Assembly (NCBI GenBank): GCA_003049465.1
Contig: PYSS01000004.1
Coordinates: 190,722-254,721, forward strand
Source: Magnaporthiopsis rhizophila
Taxonomy: Eukaryota > Ascomycota > Sordariomycetes > Magnaporthales > Magnaporthaceae
Reading direction: 5' to 3'
Length of the DNA stretch: 64,000 nt
The position numbers and the translations under genes were made by a program. Position 1 is the stretch's first letter; the number at the start of each line of letters is the position of its first letter. Shown in pieces: positions 1-11,885 of the stretch. The notes under the pieces are model-generated. The model was not told the origin of the DNA and ran no database searches. It was given only the letters and a program-made list of their open reading frames with translations.

Positions 1-446
1 ATACCCCCTGACTTTGATCTCGTGTAAAGTCTAGATGCCTTCTAGGTCTTAGGAAGAGCACAAACACCCGGCGACTCTCGGCGCCGCCTCGCCCAACAAC
101 ATGCTGCACCCAGCTCTAGGCGCAAAGAATGGCATAGAAGATGCCTCTATCCCACCCACCACACCATGACCGCCAAGACCATGCTAACCGTCTGTTCATA
201 CGGGCATACCGGTGACCCCATTTATATGCAGAAGCCCGAAACAGTAAACACCAATCCAATCCAACGTAGTGCGATCGTGCAGGCTCAACTCCATAAACTC
301 CAAGTAAACCCCATGACAAAAAGATTAAAAAAGAATTAGATGACTCGTCCTCTCAGCCTCGTCGAGTCGAGGTACGCCCTCAACACGACCAGCCACATGT
401 TGGCAGCCCAGGCTCCCCAGGACCATTCTAGGCCTTGATGTCGGCG
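1..446. other. 3' flank of the endopolyphosphatase gene
   Basis: No gene is recognised here. The stretch lies downstream of the stop codon at 447-449 on the minus strand and probably carries the 3' UTR. The only open frame, on the minus strand at 116-319, has random-looking Trp/Arg-rich composition. Confidence 0.5.
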
Positions 447-2683
447 CTAGCGGTCAAGCTTCTTGAGGTCCTTGTCGTCGACGGTGCTGACAAAGGCGTG
501 CTTGAGGAAGTGCAACCAAACTTTGTTGGTTTTATGCTGCTTCTTCTTCTTCTTCTTCTCCTTCTTATCTTTATTTTTCTTGTCTTTCTTCTGCTCGGGG
601 ACTGTCTCGTTCCCATGTTGCTCAATCAAGCCGTCGTCTTCATTGGAAGTCAAGCCATAATGGTCGTCTTCGTCGCCGTCTTCGTCTTCGTCTTCGTCAT
701 GATAGTCGTCCCAGGAGACATCTTCGGAAATATCTGCGAGTCCCTCCTTCTTCTTTTGCTGCTTCCCCATACGATAGGCCAGCTTGATATAGCTCGACAC
801 CGTTAGGTCGGACATTTTGAAGATCTTGTCCTTGAACGTGGTGTACTCGATTTCGAATGCGAAGTCTCGTGGAGGCTTCGACTTGTCCGGCTGCTTGCCA
901 CTGTGCTTTCCGTCACGCCACCGACCATTGGTTTCGACATGATCGGTTGTCACATCGTTGTTGATATGCGTCAGGTTGGCAAAGTACTGGGTGTACCCCA
1001 GGAGCGTCAGCGGCTGTGGCGAGTACGCCGGGCCCGGAGGCGCTGATTTCGATGGCGGATCAGGCACGACCAAGTTGGGGTCGTGGGTCTTGCCTCCTTT
1101 GCCGCCCTTCTTGCCCTTCTTCTTCTTCTTCTTCTTTTTCTTTTTCTCAACCTCAACGAGGGCTGCGGCACGCAAGTCCGACTCCCACTCGTCGAAATCC
1201 GGCAGGCTCAGAGCCTCACTGTCCCGCACAATGGGTCCTCTGGAGATGTGGGAGCCCTCTAGTCCGGTAATGTTGTACTCGATGACGCGCAGCGTCGGGA
1301 AGAAGTTGGGCACGATGCTGGGAGAAACCATGGATAGTTGGTACCTCTCGGCCCAGCGCCCACCTAGAGCGTCTTTACCTTTACCTCCCTTCTTGCCCTT
1401 GGTGGATTCAGAAGGGCCAGATGTGACAGGCGTTGTAGGCTTAGGAAGCTTAGACCACCTGCGGCGAAGCTCCAGAAGATAGTCGTTGGCGCCCTGTGCC
1501 GTGAGCTCGTCGTCCATGGAGACGCGAGCACCCTGGTCGTAGATACCGGATGCCACGTTCTGGATGTTGACTTCGTGCGTGTCCTGGAGCATGAAATGAT
1601 CAATGTTCATGTGACCATAGAGAGATGCGGTGACAACGTCACGGTATTGCTGCAGCCATAGCGTGTATTTCTGCCAGCAAGACTCGTCCCAGAGCATTTT
1701 GCTGTCGGTACGCGCGGGCGGCACGTGGCCCATGATGATGGCCTTCATGCCGCGGTTGCGCATGAGGTTCAACTGGACACGAAGCCACTCGAGCTGCTTG
1801 AACCCAGGCTCTGAGGTGTCGACGCAGTTATCTATGGCGGCGTTGCGGTCAAAGAAGTAGAGGGTGTTGAGGCTCACGACGGCCAGCTTGTTGGGCACGA
1901 CCTCGACGTAGAACCAGCCGCCGAGCTCGAACGAATGGCGCTGCTCCTCCGGGATGAAGTGGCTCCAGATGCTTGCGTAGTTGGTGAGCCAGCGGTTGGG
2001 CCCGGGAAGCATGATGTTGTGCGGCAGAATGTCATTGTTGCCCAGGGTCGGGATGACGGGCACCGAGAGGGCGTTGGCCTTTTCGTCCAGGAAGAGGTCG
2101 CGGAACTTCTGGGCGACAAACTTGTTGGTGCCCAGCACCTGCTTGGAGCTGCGCGGGGCATCCTCATCGCTGTCATGGCGAGCGGTGTCGCCAGTCCAGA
2201 TGACGAAGTCGATCTTGTCCTTGAGGTTCGCCTCGATCCAATCGAAGGTGGCGTTCACTAAAGAAAAGGGGGTATCGCAGTCGGACGTTTCGGCGCCGTA
2301 GTAGCCAGCAACTCCATTTCCACGGTGGCAAGCGTCATCTTGGTCCGTTGAAGAGTGTGTCTTGTACAAGGCGTCGGGGTGGAAATCTAGACCATGGCAG
2401 AAAACCCGTTGCGTCAGTGCCAAGGTCAAGAATTCAGCTAGAGACTTAGAGCTGCAGCCTAGGAGGTTCTGCATGTGCTCATGATAGCAGGACTCGACGC
2501 ACCAGTGATATGTAGGAATCTGCCCTGGACTCGACGTTGCTTGGCCGTTGCCGCCAGTGCAGCGTCCGCTTGTGAGGGGCTCCCGAGGACATGCTGTGGC
2601 CCATTCTCGGTGTGGATGCCCTCGAACAGGGCGGCGCTAGCACAGAGCGACGCGGCGGAAAGGAGGATCACGCGTCGTCGCAT
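447..2683 (-). CDS. PPN1: Endopolyphosphatase (vacuolar metallophosphoesterase), 2 exons
   Basis: Vacuolar membrane enzyme that cuts inorganic polyphosphate chains internally. Exon 1 is 2683-2503 and exon 2 is 2386-447, with donor GTGCGT, acceptor CTAG and a phase-1 join, giving 706 aa. The splice rebuilds the family motif GRFLHITD-FHPD around residues 54-65, whose D61 and H63 are metal ligands. A GD motif (about 126), GNND and two GH motifs (GHVPP, GHMN) complete the calcineurin-like phosphoesterase core. Residues 5-20 are hydrophobic and look like the type II signal anchor usual in this family. Two Lys-rich stretches, one a run of 10 Lys encoded by an AAG tract, and an Asp/Glu cluster fill the C-terminal half. 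The ATG at 2683 is the first that gives the signal anchor. The family assignment is secure; the role is from the family. Confidence 0.93.
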
Positions 2684-4501
2684 CTCTGCGGGCGGGAGAT
2701 ACGTTACGCAAGCGGCCTAGGAATGCGCAAAGAAAAGAGCGACGGGTGACAAGCGAAATTTAGGACGAGCTAGGGGCAGACAAAGTCTATAGTCGGATGA
2801 AGAGCATTCTGTAAGAATCTAGAAGCCGTTGCCGACCAAGCTGAGGCACAGCGGGCGGACACGCAGGGCAAACGGGCGATGATGTAAGTCCGAGCTTGCA
2901 GGGGCCGTGGTCGATCAGAAGCTGAATGCCACCAGCAAACGTTAGAGCCGTGGGCGGGGTTCCTCGAGACACAAAGATCACGAACGACTTTCCCGCTGGG
3001 GACGACCCTTGATCCAGGCGGGTTTGGTACTGACAGGTGGAAGAGAAGCTGCGAGTCGTGGGAATGGGGCATGCAACGACTTGGACACAGCCAGGGGGTT
3101 AGAGTGCGAGTTCGAAGAAACAGTGGGGGAAGGAGAACTGCGCAAAACAGGGCGAATCTCACGAAATCCTACCTACCAGCTAGGTCCCGCCCCAAGACTC
3201 CCTCCCTTGTTTGGAAAGAAAAAAAAAGCCAGCCGACACGCAAGGAGGCACCCATCATTCTCGTCAGCGTCATGATTTGCTGTGTCCCTGCCCAGACGGG
3301 AGGCGGGATGGTTTAGGCGATTTGGGGTAAGCTGAACACGCGCCCCAGCGTTAGCGCCCCCTGCGTCTGTGCTCGGGCGGGTTGGTCTGGCGGAAGGGAA
3401 GACCGTATGCTACCGCAGCGGCGACCTGCTGCGTCGGCATGATCGAGACGGCTGGGATTTCAGATGCGAGTCGTTCGGTGTCCTCCTGAATTGCTCTTGA
3501 CTTGCCTTGCCCACATCCCGTCTGGTGACTGAGAGCCAATACATGATGTCAAAAGCGCCACGTGCAGCTTGAAATCGGAGCGCACATGGACACGTTCGGC
3601 CGAGAACCTCTTTGGCTGGCTGGGCCCGCCAAGGGTCCTCCTGGGAGCGAGCGAGCTGATCCGTCCAGATCAGACCGGACCAAACAAGACCAGATGATTT
3701 GTGCAAAGAGACGCAATGGCAGAGGGTCCCGACATTGCGGTCCATCTACCCTTCGATTATCGTCAGCTTACGGGCTCAGGTGCCTCTTTTTGTTTTCTCA
3801 ATTTTTTCGTTTGTGCCGTCACCTGGCAGAATGACGTATCCCAGGTATGACCGTGCATGGCTGCGCGGGTGTGCCGTCAGGTCGGGTGCCAAGATATTTC
3901 ATGTTCTGATCCACTGATGCAGGCCCCGCGTGCCCGGTCGCTCGTGAATGGGGCGCCCTGCTTAGTCACCGGCATCCTCCCAGCTGAAAACTGCTCACAG
4001 AAAAAAATTGCGCGGCCTTGCGTTTTGTTTCCCCTTTTCAGAAACACAAGCAACGCAGATCTCCAAGAAGTCGGTGAACCCTATCACGTCATGTTCCGGC
4101 CGCTTGATTCGCACGGTTGATGGAGATTTATAGTTGCAAGATGAAAAAGGCCGTTAAGTTTGAGGGAGGTCGGAAGCAATTGTGCATGATGGCTTCCCAT
4201 GGAAAATCCGGCAACAAAAACCTGCGGTCCCTGCCTCATTTTGGGGCAACCTGACTGCCTATACCGCTTGTTGACGTGGTAGCAGCAGGAGCACGCGGGA
4301 TGGTGCTGTATGTTCGAGAGCGTCCATCACATGCTGGTGGAAGTGATCAGTTGACTGCAAATGCCGCATCGTCAAGTATGCGCCTCCAGGGGCACTGGTG
4401 GCATAACATTCTATCCCTTTGATGGAGGTGACGGACGGCTCGCTGCTTGAGTACATGGTCTCTTAATGTTTTACCTCGTACCGGCTGCAATACCGACACG
4501 T
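2684..4501. other. Intergenic: endopolyphosphatase promoter and GCV1 3' flank
   Basis: About 1.8 kb between two minus-strand genes. Several open frames of 60-130 codons occur on both strands, but none has a recognisable domain or usable splice partners. I see no gene, tRNA or repeat array. Confidence 0.5.
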
Positions 4502-5932
4502 CTAAGCAGGCGCCGCGCCCTTCCAGTATTTGGTAGGCACGAACGGCATTTTGGCAACGACCGCTCTGCGCGGCTTGCCCCTGACGAGCACGGCCACCTC
4601 GGTCCCGACCTTGTGGTGCCCCTCCTTGATGTAGCCCATGGCAATGTTCTTGCCCAGCGTCGGGCTGGGACATCCGCTCGTCACCACCCCGAGCTTCTCG
4701 GCGCCATCGTTCCCGCCGACGATCTCGGCCCCCTCGCGCGCCGGCGCGCCCTCCACCACCAGCCCGACCCTCCGGCGCTCCACGCCGGCCCCACCTTTAC
4801 TCTTGAGCGTGAGCGACGGCACTATGACCTCGGCGCCGTGAAAACCGGCGTCGGCGGTGCGGCGCGCCTTGGGGATGACCCAGGCCAGGCCGGCCTCGAC
4901 GGGCGTGGTCGAGTCGTCCAGGTCGTGACCGTACAGACACATGCCGGCCTCGAGCCGCAGGCTGTCGCGGGCGCCCAACCCGGCCAGCGCAAGCCTTTCA
5001 GGCCCCGCGGCGGCCAGGAGTGCCTCGACGACGGGCGCCGTCTCGTCGTCTGGTATCGAGATCTCGAACCCGTCCTCGCCCGTGTAGCCGCCGCGGCTGA
5101 TGAGCAGCGGGCTCGACACCTCCATGCCCAGCAGCCGGACGCGGCCGTAGCGCGACGTGCCAAAGTGCAGCGACGGCACGTCCACCTCGGCTGGCTCGGC
5201 CAGGATCTCGGTGAGGATCTCGGCGCTCAGCGGCCCCTGCAGCGCCACCAACCCGCGGTCCGCCAAGATCTCGTGGTGCACGACGTGGCCGTGGCCGTGG
5301 CTGCGGCTGCTCCAGTCGGCCAGCTCGCGCTCAAAGTAGGCGTCGTCCTTGTCGCGGCAGGCGGCGTTGGTGACGACGTAGAAGAGGTGGTCGTCGAGGC
5401 GGGTGACTATGCAGTCGTCGACGATGCCGCCGGTGCCCGGGTGTAGCAACGTCGTGAGAGTGCTATGGTGGACCTTGAGGTCGGCGATGCCCGAGGGCGT
5501 CACGAGCTCGAGGAACGCGGCGGCGCCCTTGCCGCTGAAGCGGCGCTGCACCATGTGGCTGACGTCGAAGAGCGACGCCCTCTCGCGCGTGAAGACGTGC
5601 GACGCGCTCACCGACTGGCCCGAATACTGCACTGGCATGTGGAAGCCGCCGAACGGCACCATCTTGGCGCCGCGCGCGAGGTGCAGATCGTAGAGCGGCG
5701 TCTTGCCGAGCTCCTTGCCGCCGGACTCGGTGGCGAAGCACCTCCTATGCCCAGGGCGACTGGCGGCGACGGGCCCGCTGGCAAGGGCCGCTGCTGACCA
5801 TCGCTTGTTCGGTGCCAGTGCCGGGCGGGTGGAGGCAGCCGGCGAAAGACGGGAGAGGCCCCGGTATTGCGACTGGCGCAGCACCGAACTGGATTGCCTG
5901 CTGAGGCTTACGGCAGATCTGAGGCCTTTCAT
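4502..5932 (-). CDS. GCV1: Aminomethyltransferase, glycine cleavage T protein (mitochondrial)
   Basis: T protein of the mitochondrial glycine decarboxylase complex. It moves the methylene group from the H-protein lipoyl arm to tetrahydrofolate and releases ammonia. A single exon encodes 476 aa with an ATG at 5932. The first 75 or so residues are rich in Arg, Ser and Ala with almost no acidic residues, as expected for a mitochondrial presequence. The GcvT fold starts at KTPLYDLHLARGAKMVPFGG (about residues 77-96), followed by SLFDVSHM, the GGIVDDC segment, a GYTGEDGFE motif and the C-terminal barrel ending in KYWKG. Length and motif order match fungal Gcv1. No disruption is seen. The neighbouring V-ATPase gene is unrelated in function. 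Confidence 0.95.
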   Translation of the reverse strand: MKGLRSAVSLSRQSSSVLRQSQYRGLSRLSPAASTRPALAPNKRWSAAALASGPVAASRPGHRRCFATESGGKELGKTPLYDLHLARGAKMVPFGGFHMPVQYSGQSVSASHVFTRERASLFDVSHMVQRRFSGKGAAAFLELVTPSGIADLKVHHSTLTTLLHPGTGGIVDDCIVTRLDDHLFYVVTNAACRDKDDAYFERELADWSSRSHGHGHVVHHEILADRGLVALQGPLSAEILTEILAEPAEVDVPSLHFGTSRYGRVRLLGMEVSSPLLISRGGYTGEDGFEISIPDDETAPVVEALLAAAGPERLALAGLGARDSLRLEAGMCLYGHDLDDSTTPVEAGLAWVIPKARRTADAGFHGAEVIVPSLTLKSKGGAGVERRRVGLVVEGAPAREGAEIVGGNDGAEKLGVVTSGCPSPTLGKNIAMGYIKEGHHKVGTEVAVLVRGKPRRAVVAKMPFVPTKYWKGAAPA

Positions 5933-6879
5933 CTTCGCTCACTGCTGTGTCCTTTCTGCAGAAAGAGGTATCATGTGTGATGCCCGATACCTAGCCAACA
6001 GGGCCGACAGATATGGTGTAAAGTCGGTCCTTATCGGACGTGGGCGGTTGCCGTCGGACGATGCATGGGGCTAATGACGTTGGTTGCCGACGGAAGACCC
6101 ATTCTGCAACCAGTCCCGACGGAGACGTGCGTACACATGTGGGAACGTACTGGAATTGAATACTAAGGATACCTACACTTGCCAAAATGTTCAGATACGC
6201 GGTCCCCAGTTCACCGAACAAACAAATCTACCTTCATATTCTTTATCATGGTTGCGGTCATGCTGGTTAAGATGTTGGATTTGCTACCGGCCTTCTCGCA
6301 TGTGATGTGCTTGACTGCGGGGCGAGCGTTGTTGAAGATGAGTGGGTGCATTTGACCAAGACTGAGAGGGGACCACTTTGCATGAAAAGGACGGAGAGAA
6401 CAGGAAGAGATACAGAAACCGGAAGGATGCTGGCGACTAGATAGTATGTCGGCAATTCAAAAGCCCATTGAAGAATCCCTCGAGCTGCGGTATAAGCCGT
6501 CGGACCGCCTCTTACAATCCAGAGCCGGCAGCTTTATCCAAAGACTTTTCAAATCCGGAAAAACGTGGAAACATTTACAGACAAATCAATGCCATCGAGA
6601 CACAGTCATGTGAGATTATACTCGACATAACCCAACAAAAACGTAGAAAAAAGTATACACGGTAAAGGTGATGAGACCGGCATCCAAAGCATCACAAGAT
6701 GGCCATGACAAACCCCTACCACCAGACCACAATATCACGCCCAGCGAGAGAACGAGACAAGCGCATACAGTTACCTACAAGCTCCCCATTTTGAGCCACA
6801 GGAATTGAGTAGCGAACCAAACCCTTAAACAGACAGAAGAGCCGGTGGAAAAGCAGGTGAAGTGAACCCCAAAGCTCGC
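5933..6879. other. Intergenic: GCV1 promoter and VMA13 3' flank
   Basis: About 0.95 kb with no recognisable gene. The part at 6440-6880 is relatively AT-rich and probably contains the 3' UTR of the V-ATPase subunit gene. Confidence 0.5.
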
Positions 6880-8490
6880 CTATTTGCTGTTGCCACCGAC
6901 ACCATTGCTGTTCTCGAAGCTGTACTTTAGCCAGCCGCCCAGGGCCCTGAGGCTCTCCCACCGGACATTCTCGTCGGCCTCGGCCATGAGCTCCATGACG
7001 CGGGTCTTGAGGCCGAGGCGCTCCAGCTGCGAGCGGCGCTCGGGGACCTCACGCACGAGGGCGCCGACGTCGTTGCACGCGATGGCCAGCACCTGCTTGT
7101 CGCCGTCCCAGGGCTTCTTCATGATCTCGGCCAGCTGCCGCACCACCTCGCCGTTGTTCTCCTCGAGGATCCTGTGCGCGTTCTCGGCCCAGAACGTCTG
7201 GCTGCGGTGGGGCGGCGACCAGCGCAGGTGGCCCAGCCGCACCTCGGCCGCGTACTCGTCGAACGTTGTCTTGGTCGTCATGTACTCCTCCACCATCTCC
7301 CGGAGCTGCTTCAGGTCGTCGAGCAGGTCCGGGTCCGTCAGCTGCCGCGACGACAGCGTCGCCAGGAAGCCGGGCAGCCGCGCGAGCGTCGCCACCGGCA
7401 GCAGGCTCGTCCGGTTCGCCGAGAGCAGGTTGTACAGCGTCGACACGAGGAGGCGCGTCGTCTTCTCCTTGGGTGAGAGCTTCAGGAGCTGGGTGTAGAG
7501 CGAGATGATGTTGTACTCCCTGAAGCAAAAGTAGACGACGGAACATGGTCAGCTGAGTGTTCTCCTTGAGCGATATATTACCAGCATGGTGGGGGTTGGA
7601 TAGGGTAGGCAAGACGGAGAGAGCAGAGAGGGCGGGGACGGAAAACACAAGCACACGTACTCTTCCAGGTCACAGCCGACCTCCTCGGCCTCAAAAGACA
7701 ACTGCCACAGCACCAAGAGGACATGGTAGAGCAGCTGTATCCCAACACCGCCCCCGATAGAGCCCTCAATGGCGCTGCCGCCACGCAAGCTGCCTCCCCG
7801 GAGGTTCGAGGAGTCGCCGTTGGGCGAGCCGGCGGCGGCTCGGAGGATGTCGATCAGCGGGGCGACCGTCTCGCTCCTCTGGGACCAGAACTGCATGCGC
7901 GACTTGGAGCTGTACAGCAGCAGCGAGTACTGCTGGACGCCAATGTCCTGCAGGCCGGCATCCGAGTTCCTGGTCAATGTGGACAGGTAGCTGAGGATGA
8001 CAGGCAGGGCCTTCTTGATCGTGGCGGGGGACTCGTCCCGGGTGCTGGCCGCCAGGGCAGCGAGGACGGTGGACGTCAACAGGGGGATGGGGATGGTGTC
8101 GTCGGGGCCCGAGGTCTGGGCCAGCAGCGGCAGGAAGTGGCGATAGGGGTCCGAGTGCTTGAACAGGGCCTTGGACAGCGAGGGGACGGTGTCGAGCAGG
8201 TCGCTCAGCAGGACCAGGATGTAGCGGACGACGTGGTAGTTGGACTGGTTGTTTGACGACTCGAGCACGCTGGGCTTGCCGGGCTCGCCAACGAACAGGG
8301 TGCAGTAACCGTCCAAGTCGGCCTCGACGGTCTGGCGGCGGGCATCCTGCTTGGCCTTGTCGACGGCGCGGATGCGCTTGAGCTGGTCCTCGGTCAGGAC
8401 GCCCGTCCGGACGGCGCCATCCCAGGGGATGGGCCTCTGGCGGATGTTGTTCTGGAGTGATGCGAGGAACGGGGGAGGGTCGAGCGACAT
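6880..8490 (-). CDS. VMA13: V-type proton ATPase subunit H, 2 exons
   Basis: Regulatory V1 subunit that couples V1 to V0 and silences free V1 on vacuolar and endosomal membranes. Exon 1 is 8490-7661 and exon 2 is 7519-6880, giving 489 aa. The 141-nt intron has donor GTACGT, a GCTGACC branch and acceptor TTCAG, and its removal rebuilds DLEEEYNIISLYTQLLKLS. The N-terminal HEAT/armadillo domain opens with PFLASLQNNIRQRPIPWDG. The conserved C-terminal domain carries FWAENAHRILEEN and a segment around NDVGALVREVPERR, with GGWLKYSFEN near the end. Length agrees with fungal Vma13 (about 480 aa). It is expected to act with V-ATPase subunits encoded elsewhere. Confidence 0.95.
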
Positions 8491-10501
8491 TGCGGCGGGT
8501 GCGGGCGCGGGATTCTGGGGGAGGCACGGCGGCGTTGGTTGAAGGCGGCGTGGACAGCTAGCTCCGTTCGGGTCCCGGGGTCGGCTAGGTTGGCTTTACT
8601 GCCGTTGTCGTGTTGCGGGTGCTTGCTACTACTGACCCGGGACAGCCTCGGCGTTTTGGTGCGGCAATGATTGGGCCGCGCGGTGCAAGGTCGGGCGGAT
8701 GACGGAATTGCTTGCTTGGAGCTTGGACTGCTCGGCGGGGGTAGCCTTTAGGTTCACTGACACTTTCAACGCGTAACTTCCCTATAAAAATAGATGTTTC
8801 TAACGTAGAATGCGCATATCCGGAAGCAGGACATCTTTACAGCCTACTATTTAGAATTACTGTTAAAGTTAGAGCTGTGGTCATCAGGATTGTGAAAATT
8901 GAGCGCGGGCGAGGGCAAATCGTCAGTGGGAAGATCCCGAGTCTGAATCGGCACGCTCCATCCATCAGTGCGAGTACTGCAATGCGACCAGTAACAAGCA
9001 AGGCGCTGTTCCCGCCGCCAATTCGCTACATCACTCGTTTTGCGGCAAATAACAGAGCTACTAATACAGCGGCAAGTAATCTTGCAATGGCAACGCCGGA
9101 GCTGGGGCAGCTGAGCTCGCCAAAAGCGCCGATTGGGTTACCAGGCTAAGCCGTACTGGGCCGTACAGCATGGATCCGTCGCTGTTGGTGAAGCACAAGA
9201 GCAGCACTTTGAGTGAGGACGTCAGTTCGTCCGGCCGGGTAATTCGAGTCTCGTTTCCGACAACGCCACCCCATTTCGGCGTCGCATGCCCGGGCGGACC
9301 CGCCCAGGCACTGGCTCGATAAGAAATAAGCGAAGGAGCGATAATTGTCCAGTAAACCGTTGCGGGGCAAGTAAACAGCGTAAGCGCTGCGCTGGCAGAT
9401 GGAGACCAAACTGCATGCACTTCTCGTCGCTGCCTCCTCGGTTACCAGAATCGGCCAGGCCAGGAAAGGGGACCTGCCAACGCATTCAAACCCAGAGAGA
9501 GAGAGAGCGGAGAAAACGGCTCGCGACACCGCGAAAACAGATTCAAAAAGCTGAGATTTATTCCCTCGTCCCGTCTTGTGCACTGGACTGACACACGTTA
9601 TACCAAGTAACAAACAATTCTAGGCGGCTGTGGAAACCGGGGCCGGGAGATTGGCTGTGTTGTGCAGTGCGCGCGCTGCGCAGATTCCGGGCCAGCATCG
9701 CCAATCCGGGCTGACAGGGACGACCAAAAAAATCCAAGGGGCTGGGCTCGACGGCGCAATCTGGGGAGGTTGGGAAGCAACAAAACCGACCAAAACCCGA
9801 GTGACAGCAATTAACCACCATTCTACAATTGGCCCGCCAGTCGAACCCTCTTCTTGGTTTGTTCTAGGTTTTCTTCTTTTCCATCGTCTCCTACCTTTTA
9901 TATTTTCCTGGTCGCATCCCAACCAGCATTCCACCGCTCAATTCATTATATCAGAGCCCATTATTACCGCCTACCACTCTGGGCAGGTGCATCGCCCAGC
10001 TTATATCCCCCGCTCTCATCTACCCTGTCCATCACACTTCATCTTGCATTCCGCGCTCTGCAGGCTAACCTGCCTAGCCCTCGCACCACGTCGCTGCGGG
10101 TGAGACAAGCCACAACTGCTTCTTTTTTTCGCCGCCGTTTCCTGTTTTCTTGGCCGGCGGCTCGGGTCGAAGTTTGGCACTGTGCCTGGTTGGAAGCTCG
10201 AGGCAGCTCTAGGACCGCAGCTCTAACTTGTCTGGACCCGCCGATCGACTCGATTGATTGTTTTTTCGTAATTCTTTTTCTTGGTTGCCGCTCACCGCCC
10301 GAGGCGTGCATTCAGAACGAAAAAAACATCGAAAGACGGTCAGAGGTCCCAGTCTACCAGGTGTCTGGCGACTCGGGCAGGAAAGGGAAGCGCACCGACG
10401 GCTGTGCGGCTCGGCAGCCTGCATTCCAGTGCGCATCGCATCATTCATTCCTCGCGCGACGGGTCATCCCATCCTTGCACAAAGCCAATCTCGCCAGAAC
10501 G
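8491..10501. other. Divergent intergenic region and CT-rich leader
   Basis: About 2 kb between V-ATPase H (minus) and the Cys-rich membrane protein (plus). The stretch 8770-9070 is noticeably AT-rich (for example around a TATAAAAA at about 8783) and could be an old decayed element, but no coding motif is visible. The 9850-10500 part is pyrimidine-rich with poly-T runs, typical of a fungal promoter and 5' leader. It happens to be stop-free in the frame of the downstream gene but has no in-frame ATG before 10502. Confidence 0.5.
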
Positions 10502-11885
10502 ATGCGCCGATCACGCTCACGCCTCGCCGACGCGGTCGCTGCCGCCACCGTCATCGCGATATGGACGGCGGCGCCCGCTGCCGCTCATCCATACCCCTTG
10601 GACGATCTGAAGGATGCGGCCGGGAGCGGATTCGTTAGGCCGCGCGACTGCGTGCCCTGCGGCATGGATAACCAGTACTGCTGCCGCGCCGGCGAGCAGT
10701 GCTACACCTCAAACAACATCGCTGGCTGCACCGCCAATGCCGGCGGCGGCTACGCCATTTTCACCACCACCTGGACCCAGACCCAGACCTTCACCAGCAC
10801 AGGCAGCACCTTCTTCCCCGCAGCGACCACCAAGGCTCCAGGAAACTGCATTCCTCCGCCAAACTCCGGCTGGGAGGGATGCGGTTCCATCTGTTGTGCC
10901 GCCAATCAGAAGTGTGATAGGGACAAGATGGTTTGTCTTCCCAAGGACGGAAGCTGGGGTGGCGGTGGTGGTGGTGGTGGTGGTGGCGGCGGCGGCGGCG
11001 GCGGAGCCTGGACGACCTACACTAGCGGTGGTCAGACCGTCACAACCCAGTACAGCGCGCCCTACCGCGTCACGAGCGGCACTACTACGGGAACTGGAGT
11101 CCCCGCCACTGGCACCCCCGCGGAGCAGGACGGTGCGGGCGGCACGGGCGGCGGGCTCTCAGCGGGCGCTATCGCCGGTATCGTTATTGGCGCTATCGTC
11201 GGTTTGATCCTCCTGATCCTCCTTTGCGCCTGCTGCATCGTGCGCGGTCTCTGGCACGGCGTTATGGGCCTGCTCGGCTTCGGCGCCAAAAAGAAGGACT
11301 CGACTCGCGAGAAGGTGACCGTCGAGGAGGAGCGCTACGTCCACCGCAGCTCGAGCCGCAGGCCCTCCTCGATGCACTCGCGCCGCGACACACACTCGAG
11401 CTGGTTTGGCGGCCGGCCCTCGGGCGCGGGCGCGCGCAAGGAAAAGAAGAGCAGCGGCACAGGCTGGCTCGGCCTCGCGGGGGCCGCCGGCACCATTCTT
11501 CTGCTCCTCGGCCTGAGGCGCGAGAACAAGGTCAAGAAGCAGCAGCAGAAGAGACCGAGGAGCGAAGTCAGCAACTCTTATTTCACCGAATCGTATACCA
11601 GCGGAAGTCCCAGTAAGTTCAGCCGGCAATCAGTCGCTTCAGGTTGGTGAGGATTGGTTTTTGGTGATTGCTAACCAAAACTTTCCCAAAATAACAGGTA
11701 GTGCAAGGACCGGCAGGACGAGGGACAGTCGGAGAACTCGTCGGACCGAAACGACCAGGGTATCCCATTCTCACCACCACTCGGTGGGACCGTCGCGCAG
11801 ACCCTCGGTGGCACCCCCCTCACGTAGGCACTCTCACTCTCGGGCGCCCTCGCGAGACCCTTCCCACGGCACTAGGCGATCATGA
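10502..11885 (+). CDS. Cys-rich single-pass membrane protein of unknown function, 2 exons
   Basis: I do not recognise a named family. Exon 1 is 10502-11612 and exon 2 is 11698-11885 (donor GTAAGT, branch GCTAACC, acceptor AACAG), giving 432 aa. Residues 1-32 look like a signal peptide ending in AAAHP. The extracellular part has Cys clusters of the CCxxGxxC type (DNQYCCRAGEQC, and SICCAANQKC further on), separated by a Ser/Thr-rich TTTWTQTQTFTSTG segment. A run of 16 Gly follows. A hydrophobic helix of about 25 residues starting at AGAIAGIVIGAIVG is the membrane anchor, preceded by a Gly-rich linker. The cytosolic tail is rich in Arg, Ser and His, including exon 2. This layout resembles fungal cell-wall-facing membrane proteins or sensors, but the role is unknown. 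The ATG at 10502 is the first in frame. Confidence 0.8.
10966..11007 (+). repeat. GGT/GGC microsatellite encoding a poly-Gly run
   Basis: Tandem GGT and GGC codons encode 16 consecutive Gly in the linker between the Cys-rich domain and the membrane helix. Length variation between strains is likely. Confidence 0.75.

Noticed and set aside
4466..5446. 326-codon open frame antisense to GCV1
   Set aside because: Shadow of the T-protein gene; low-complexity Arg/Ala/Val translation.
9220..9260. A tRNA T-arm-like AATTCGAGTCTCG
   Set aside because: No matching acceptor, D or anticodon stem could be found around it.
9854..10501. In-frame N-terminal extension of the Cys-rich membrane protein
   Set aside because: It contains no ATG, is CT-rich with poly-T runs, and would bury the clear signal peptide that starts at 10502.
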